From: Haloferacaceae archaeon | GTDB lineage: Archaea > Halobacteriota > Halobacteria > Halobacteriales > Haloferacaceae | NCBI GenBank assembly: GCA_003554115.1 | Contig: PWFE01000012.1 | Location: 1 to 10,172 of the forward strand | Direction: 5' to 3' | Length of the DNA: 10,172 bases | Shown: one piece after another, positions 6,071-10,172 of the stretch | Numbering within the stretch: the first letter of the stretch is position 1 | Layout of the letters: every line of letters starts with the position of its first letter | Made by a program: the position numbers and the translations under genes | The notes under the pieces: generated by a model | Databases searched by the model: none | What the model was told of the DNA's origin: nothing | The model's input: only the letters and a program-made list of their open reading frames with translations

Positions 6071-6078
6071 TTTGAATA
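6071..6078 (+). promoter_or_regulatory. TATA-like element for the Nudix gene
   Basis: TTTGAATA is centred about 25 bp upstream of the ATG at 6100, directly downstream of the second palindrome. It is a moderate match, placed for a leaderless transcript. Confidence 0.35.
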
Positions 6079-6099
6079 CTGATCCATCGTGGCACTGGT

Positions 6100-6576
6100 A
6101 TGGAGACGACTCGCCATTTCACCTCGACCGTCTACATCGTCAACGACGGTGCGACCGCCCTGCACCACCACGACAGACTCGGCATTCGAATCCCACCGGG
6201 CGGCCACGTCGACCGGGATGAACTGCCACATGAAGCAGGGGTTCGTGAAGTCCGCGAGGAGACTGGTCTCGAACCGCAATTGCTTCGTGAGACGGCTGAC
6301 ATCAACGCCCCGGCCGGCGAGGTGCTGCCGCAGCCAGCTCACATGATGCTGTACGATATTAATGTACATACCGACGGCACAGTGGGCCACCAACATATCG
6401 ACCACATCTACTTTGCAGCCGTCGACAGTCGCGCGTTTGATCCGGCAGACGGCGAGGCAACCGCGGACGTCTGGGACTGGTACACCGCCGCCGAACTACG
6501 AGCAAGTGAGATCGATCCTGATACGGTGGCAATCGGCTGCGAAGCGATTGAGGAAGTTATGACAACGGTTCAATAG
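6100..6576 (+). CDS. Nudix family hydrolase
   Basis: 158-residue protein with an exact Nudix box GX5EX7REUXEEXGU at residues 35-57: Gly35, Glu41, Arg49-Glu50, Glu53-Glu54, Gly56 and Leu57. Glu53 and Glu54 are the expected magnesium ligands. The box follows strands (FTSTVYIVNDGATALHHH and IRIPPGGHV) typical of the fold. The C-terminal half (HIYFAAVDSRAF, then WDWYTAAELRASEI) matches the usual closing strands and helix. Nudix enzymes cleave nucleoside diphosphates linked to another moiety (damaged dNTPs, NADH, ADP-ribose, nucleotide sugars); the specificity cannot be read here. It is cytosolic, with no signal or membrane segment. It is a single gene between tfb and the kinase gene with its own probable promoter, and the palindromes at 6031-6066 may regulate it. 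Confidence 0.92.
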   Translation: METTRHFTSTVYIVNDGATALHHHDRLGIRIPPGGHVDRDELPHEAGVREVREETGLEPQLLRETADINAPAGEVLPQPAHMMLYDINVHTDGTVGHQHIDHIYFAAVDSRAFDPADGEATADVWDWYTAAELRASEIDPDTVAIGCEAIEEVMTTVQ

Positions 6577-6664
6577 TATTTGAGGTATCGAGACTCGACT
6601 GTCGTCACGACTAGTGCAACTGTTTCTGTCGGGTGGCGTGCTGTGTATGGATCTGTATGCTACG

Positions 6665-6672
6665 GTTTTAAC
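6665..6672 (+). promoter_or_regulatory. TATA box of the histidine kinase gene
   Basis: GTTTTAAC is centred about 31 bp upstream of the ATG at 6700, suggesting a very short or absent leader. The remaining 6577-6664 spacer after the Nudix stop shows only a small dyad GTCGT-C-ACGAC (6601-6611). Confidence 0.45.
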
Positions 6673-6699
6673 CCATCAGACTGAGAACGGTAGTATCTG

Positions 6700-8616
6700 A
6701 TGGCAGACACCGAGACCGGATTTCGGACTCTTACGACTGTCGTACGGTCGATTGCGGACGTCGACAAGCCAGTCGAAGAGAAAATCCAGCTGGTCCTCGA
6801 AACGGCTGCCGAGTCACTTGGGTTTCCAGTTGCGTACTTTACCGATATCGACGACGAGCGCCAACGCATCGTTGCCGCTGTCGGTGATCACGACGCAGTG
6901 TATGCAGGGGCTGTCGATCCACTCGATGAAACCTACTGTCGGAAGACAGTCAGTGCCGAAACGCCACTGGTTCTTACCGATGCTGCAGCCAACGGCTGGG
7001 CGGAAGATCCGGCCTACGAGAAATTCGGCTTCAGCTGTTATGTCGGCGCACCAGTTGTCGTCGCTGGCGAGGTGTATGGAAGTCTCTGTTTTGCGGACGA
7101 ACAGCCCCGCCCGGCGGTCGACTCACCTGAACTTCAGTCGACTGTGGAGTCGCTGGCTCACATCATCGGCTACGAAATCGCACGGTCGACGGCTGAGCAG
7201 GCCGTCAAGCGACAAGAACAGCAGTACCGAAACCTCTTCGAGAGATCGCGCGACGCGCTGTTGCTGATGGACCGAGACGGCTTTTTCCGGTGTAACAACG
7301 CGGCCTGCGAACTGTTTGGCGTCGATCACCCGGATGCGATCGTTGATTTGGAGCCAACTGCGTTGGTTCCGCCAACGCAACCCGATGGCTCCGATTCGGC
7401 GAGAACGTTAGCAGGACACGTCGAGACGGCCTTTGCCGACGGCGAGACGTTTTTCGAATGGCAGTTCAGCCGCCCAACGGGCGGTCGGTTCCATGCAGAA
7501 GTGAAACTCAGTCGCATTGAGGTCGACGACGGGAGCCTGCTGCATGCCCACATTCGAGATATTAGCGATCGGAAAGCGCGTCGACAGGACCTTCGGCTGT
7601 TCCGAGAAGCCGTCGAACAGGCAGGCCACTCAGTTACAATCACCAACAAAAACGGCATCATCCAGTACGTTAATCCGGCGTTCGAAGCACAAACAGGCTA
7701 CACACAGGCCGAGGCTGTTGGACGAACTCCGAGCATTCTCAAATCCGGCAAGCAGTCTGAGGACTTTTATGCCGACCTCTGGGAGACGATTCTTGCGGGC
7801 GACATCTGGGAAGCAGACATTATCAACCGGCGGAAATCCGGCGAGCTGTACAAAGTACACCAGAAAATCGCACCCATCGAAACCGACAGTGGCGTGATTA
7901 CGCACTTCGTTGCCATCCAGTCAGATGTGACGGCCAGACGCCTGCGCGAACAGAAACTTGAGGTACTGAACCGTGTCCTCCGGCACAACATCCGAAACGG
8001 CATGAACGTGATCGATGGCCATGCCGCGCTCCTTGCGGAGTCTGTCGAAAGCGAGCAAGCGACAAGTCACGCCGAGGTGATCGAACAGAAGTCCACGGAG
8101 TTGGCCGCTCTCAGCGACAAAGTGAGCGTGATCAGGTCGTTGTTGCGAGAGGACGCACCACGGGACGATACCGTCGACGCCGAAGCTCTCGTCTCAGCAG
8201 TCGCTCGAACCTATCGCCACCGGTATCCGGCCGCGACAATTCGCACGTGGTGTGTCGACGACTCGCTGGTTGTCGCCGACGAACGCATCGAGATTGCACT
8301 CGGCGAGCTCATTAAAAACGCAATCGTCCACAACGACCAGCCCGAACCCACGGTGACAGTTACCGTCGACACCGAGACACAGCCCACCGGCGAGTGGGTC
8401 GACATCGTCGTCTGTGATGACGGACCCGGGATTCCCGAACACGAACAGATCATGGTCGAATCCGAACAGGAGACTCCGCTCGAACACGGCAGTGGGATCG
8501 CCCTCTGGATCGTCTACTGGACAGCCTCGCTGTTCGGCGGCGAGATCATGATCGAAGACCGCTCACCACGTGGCTCGCGTGTCACGTTTCGGCTTCCCCG
8601 AGCAATATCGAACTGA
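6700..8616 (+). CDS. Soluble sensor histidine kinase, GAF-PAS-PAS-HisKA-HATPase
   Basis: 638 residues with no membrane segment, so it senses a cytoplasmic signal. Order: GAF domain (about 14-163, with LDETYCRKTVSAETPLVLTD and GFSCYVGAPVVVAGEVYGSLCF), PAS 1 (about 173-292), PAS 2 (about 298-415, with TITNKNGIIQYVNPAFEAQTGY and YKVHQKIAPI), then the H-box VLRHNIRNGMNVI with phospho-acceptor His429. The HATPase domain has its N-box around Asn540 (GELIKNAIVHN), G1 box DDGPGIP (573-579) and G2 box GSGIALWIV (597-605). In G2 Ala601 replaces the second glycine of the usual haloarchaeal GSGLGLW; ATP binding probably survives. GAF/PAS kinases of this type are abundant in haloarchaea and report redox, light or metabolite signals, but the ligand is unknown here. 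No response regulator is adjacent, so it is an orphan whose partner lies elsewhere. Confidence 0.94.
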   Translation: MADTETGFRTLTTVVRSIADVDKPVEEKIQLVLETAAESLGFPVAYFTDIDDERQRIVAAVGDHDAVYAGAVDPLDETYCRKTVSAETPLVLTDAAANGWAEDPAYEKFGFSCYVGAPVVVAGEVYGSLCFADEQPRPAVDSPELQSTVESLAHIIGYEIARSTAEQAVKRQEQQYRNLFERSRDALLLMDRDGFFRCNNAACELFGVDHPDAIVDLEPTALVPPTQPDGSDSARTLAGHVETAFADGETFFEWQFSRPTGGRFHAEVKLSRIEVDDGSLLHAHIRDISDRKARRQDLRLFREAVEQAGHSVTITNKNGIIQYVNPAFEAQTGYTQAEAVGRTPSILKSGKQSEDFYADLWETILAGDIWEADIINRRKSGELYKVHQKIAPIETDSGVITHFVAIQSDVTARRLREQKLEVLNRVLRHNIRNGMNVIDGHAALLAESVESEQATSHAEVIEQKSTELAALSDKVSVIRSLLREDAPRDDTVDAEALVSAVARTYRHRYPAATIRTWCVDDSLVVADERIEIALGELIKNAIVHNDQPEPTVTVTVDTETQPTGEWVDIVVCDDGPGIPEHEQIMVESEQETPLEHGSGIALWIVYWTASLFGGEIMIEDRSPRGSRVTFRLPRAISN

Positions 8617-8653
8617 CTGGCTGTGCGTACTGTGAGATCTCGGCGGCTGAGAC

Positions 8654-9808
8654 CTACTGTTCGTCGACCAGCGACCGAATGTACTGGCCGACGTGGTCGT
8701 CCATCCGCCGCTTGAAGCCGGCCTGTCGAGCAAGTCGGTCGAGTTCTCGACTCACATAGCTGCCGTACTGGACGGCCTTTTTCTCCGTTGAGGCGACCGA
8801 TTCGGGCAACACCTCCGCATCCCGGGCGAACGTCCGGAGCGCGATCTTCCGTTCGGTCTCGTTCGCCAGAAGTTCACCTGGCAATCGAAGTGCGGCGTCG
8901 ACCACTCGGTCTTGCAAAAATGGTGTCACCGGCTCGATACCAACCGCTTGGAGTCCACAGACGTCGCGTTCGAGCTGTTCGGGGAGTGTCGCGATCGTCT
9001 CGCTGACTGCATCACGGATAGTATCAGCTTCGACACGATGGTCCGATGCAGGGTCGACTACTTTTGCGTAGCCACCAAATAACTCATCGGCTCCCTGGCC
9101 GAGCGCAAGTCGGCGGTAGCCGTCTTCGAGCACGCGCTCGGCCACTAATAACAGTGGCAGCGCAATCGAGACGTCCATTGGGTTTGTTCGACCGATTGCG
9201 CGGGCAACCCGCGGCACCGCCGCTCGGAGTGTTTCATGATCTAACTCGATAACAGAGAGGTCCTCGGCGCGGTCCATTGCTGCGGCTGCCTCACGGGCGG
9301 CTGAGATGTCGTGGCTCCCCTCGAAGCCGATCACGTATAGCGGTGCATCGGGAAGGCCAGCCGCGACGAGCGCGCTGTCGACGCCGCCTGAAAAGGCGAC
9401 CGCGGTATCGGTCGACTCCGTGAGGGCGTTGAGTTCTAACGCCCCAGTTAGGGACTCACTAACTGCTCGTTGGGCACTTGACGGATCGTCGACCGCTGGC
9501 TGGGGCAGCGTTAGGTGCTGGCTATCACCTTCGGCGGTTCGCACCGCACCGGGTGGAACGACGATCGGATCATCGAGGTCGGTTGGCGCGAAGGCCCACG
9601 CTCGCTCGGCGGTCGGGTCCGCCGCATCACGCTCGCTGTAGACGGGCTGTCGGCCCAGAACATCCCGAACGAGTCGACCTTTGAAGCAGCCACCAAACCC
9701 GCCTATATCAGGTGGACCACGGCCACTCGCACCGGGAAGCGGATCGCTGGCGGCGAGTGCTTTTCGGACAGTCTCGGGGGATGCTCCGTGGAGTGGTGGG
9801 TGGCTCAT
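8654..9808 (-). CDS. Asparagine synthetase-like protein with ATP-pyrophosphatase domain, lacking the glutaminase nucleophile
   Basis: 384 residues from the ATG at 9808, which begins 2 bp after the stop of the PHP gene; an in-frame start 26 codons upstream would overlap that gene and is less likely. The synthetase domain (about 112-384) has the PP-loop SGGVDS (140-145), GQGADELFGGY (237-247), IEPVTPFLQDRVVDAALRLP (291-310), KIALRTFA (321-328) and STEKKAVQYGS (340-350), all characteristic of the asparagine synthetase ATP-binding half. This half adenylates a carboxylate, classically aspartate, for amidation. The N-terminal 110 residues contain only a remnant of the class II amidotransferase domain (RLVRDVLGRQPVYSERD at 45-61, then IVVPPGAV at 82-89); catalytic Cys2 is absent. 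It may use free ammonia, a separate ammonia donor, or a different substrate. It is probably translated in one operon with the PHP gene, and is convergent with the kinase gene (37 bp gap). Confidence 0.88.
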   Translation of the reverse strand: MSHPPLHGASPETVRKALAASDPLPGASGRGPPDIGGFGGCFKGRLVRDVLGRQPVYSERDAADPTAERAWAFAPTDLDDPIVVPPGAVRTAEGDSQHLTLPQPAVDDPSSAQRAVSESLTGALELNALTESTDTAVAFSGGVDSALVAAGLPDAPLYVIGFEGSHDISAAREAAAAMDRAEDLSVIELDHETLRAAVPRVARAIGRTNPMDVSIALPLLLVAERVLEDGYRRLALGQGADELFGGYAKVVDPASDHRVEADTIRDAVSETIATLPEQLERDVCGLQAVGIEPVTPFLQDRVVDAALRLPGELLANETERKIALRTFARDAEVLPESVASTEKKAVQYGSYVSRELDRLARQAGFKRRMDDHVGQYIRSLVDEQ

Positions 9809-9810
9809 GC

Positions 9811-10172
9811 TCAGAACAGAGAATCCAGTGCTCGACCAACCCTTCGTTTCGCGCCGCCGCCAAACTGACGGAGGCTGATATGCCACGGCGTTCGGTGGCC
9901 GATGACACTGGTTCGACCGTGACGGATGGCCTCAAGAATGGCGGCGGCTGACCGCTCGTCGACGCCGACTTCGGTGACTGCTTGGCCGACCATCTCCGAG
10001 ATGTGGGCGTCGCTGCCAGCAGTCATCGGGAGTCCGCGTTCGATGGCGAATCGTTCGGCCTGCCGGTTCGCCCGCCCGGTGAACAGCCGGGAGTTGTACA
10101 CTTCGATGGCGTCGGCGCTCGCCAGTTGGTCGTCAGTGATGTGCGGAGCGACACCGTGACGGGATTTCTGGA
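9811..10172 (-). CDS. PHP-domain metal-dependent phosphoesterase, C-terminal part (5' end outside window)
   Basis: The frame is open from the right edge through about 119 codons (first full residues QKSRHGVAPHITDD) to the TGA at 9811-9813. The GTG at 10101 is only an internal valine, because coding continues upstream of it. The features fit the C-terminal half of the PHP fold: AIEVYNSRLFTGRANRQAERFAIERG, where the Asn and nearby residues belong to the beta-barrel, followed by the metal-site signature GSDAH in PMTAGSDAHISEMVG. Asp and His of that motif are expected metal ligands. The tail (GHRTPWHISLRQFGGGAKRRVGRALDSLF) is basic. PHP proteins hydrolyse phosphoesters such as histidinol phosphate, nucleoside 3',5'-bisphosphates or nucleic acids; the substrate cannot be decided from this fragment. 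Only 2 bp separate its stop from the asparagine-synthetase-like ATG, implying co-transcription. Confidence 0.87.
   Translation of the reverse strand, partial: QKSRHGVAPHITDDQLASADAIEVYNSRLFTGRANRQAERFAIERGLPMTAGSDAHISEMVGQAVTEVGVDERSAAAILEAIRHGRTSVIGHRTPWHISLRQFGGGAKRRVGRALDSLF

Noticed and set aside
5956..6405. 149-codon minus-strand open frame across the tfb-Nudix gap
   Set aside because: It is antisense to the Nudix box region, has mixed composition unlike haloarchaeal acidic proteins, and no recognisable domain.
9808..9886. Upstream start at 9886 for the asparagine-synthetase-like gene
   Set aside because: It would overlap the PHP coding end by about 75 bp and adds a basic Arg/Trp-rich stretch with no family similarity; the ATG at 9808 sits 2 bp after the PHP stop.
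9811..10101. Complete small minus-strand gene starting with GTG at 10101
   Set aside because: The frame continues to the window edge with PHP-like sequence, so this is the 3' part of a longer gene and the GTG is an internal valine.
1..10172. Mobile element, tRNA, rRNA or attachment site
   Set aside because: No transposase or integrase coding sequence, terminal inverted repeat pair, tRNA cloverleaf or rRNA motif was seen on either strand.

Overview
The window is from a haloarchaeon (class Halobacteria). Proteins are strongly acidic, the DNA is moderately GC-rich with frequent GTCGAC, secreted proteins use a Tat signal plus lipobox, basal transcription uses a TFB, and most genes have a TATA-like element about 25-30 bp before the start codon, as expected for leaderless mRNAs. 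I cannot name the genus.

Layout. 1-598 (minus): the first 199 codons of a Tat-exported lipoprotein made largely of His/Asp repeats, running off the left edge. 789-1073 (minus) and 1164-1706 (plus): a small conserved-looking haloarchaeal protein divergent from an SRPBCC-fold protein. 1777-3114 (plus): two-repeat potassium-channel regulator TrkA, convergent with gatA. 3118-4670 (minus): gatC-gatA, coupled by an ATGA overlap, encoding two subunits of the tRNA amidotransferase; gatB is not here. 4671-4980: a 310 bp divergent control region. 4981-5964 (plus): transcription factor B. 6100-6576 (plus): a Nudix hydrolase, preceded by two copies of a GTCGAC-centred palindrome. 6700-8616 (plus): a soluble GAF-PAS-PAS histidine kinase. 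8654-9808 (minus): an asparagine-synthetase-like ATPase without a glutaminase nucleophile, directly downstream of the 3' part of a PHP-family phosphoesterase gene (9811-10172, minus), probably in one operon.

Most of the window is chromosomal core: translation (gatCA), basal transcription (tfb), ion homeostasis (trkA) and signalling. No RNA gene, IS element, integrase or CRISPR array was seen. The least explained parts are the His/Asp lipoprotein with a possible operator over its promoter, the paired palindromes before the Nudix gene, and the PHP/asparagine-synthetase-like pair. I found no clear evidence of a wholly new multi-gene system.
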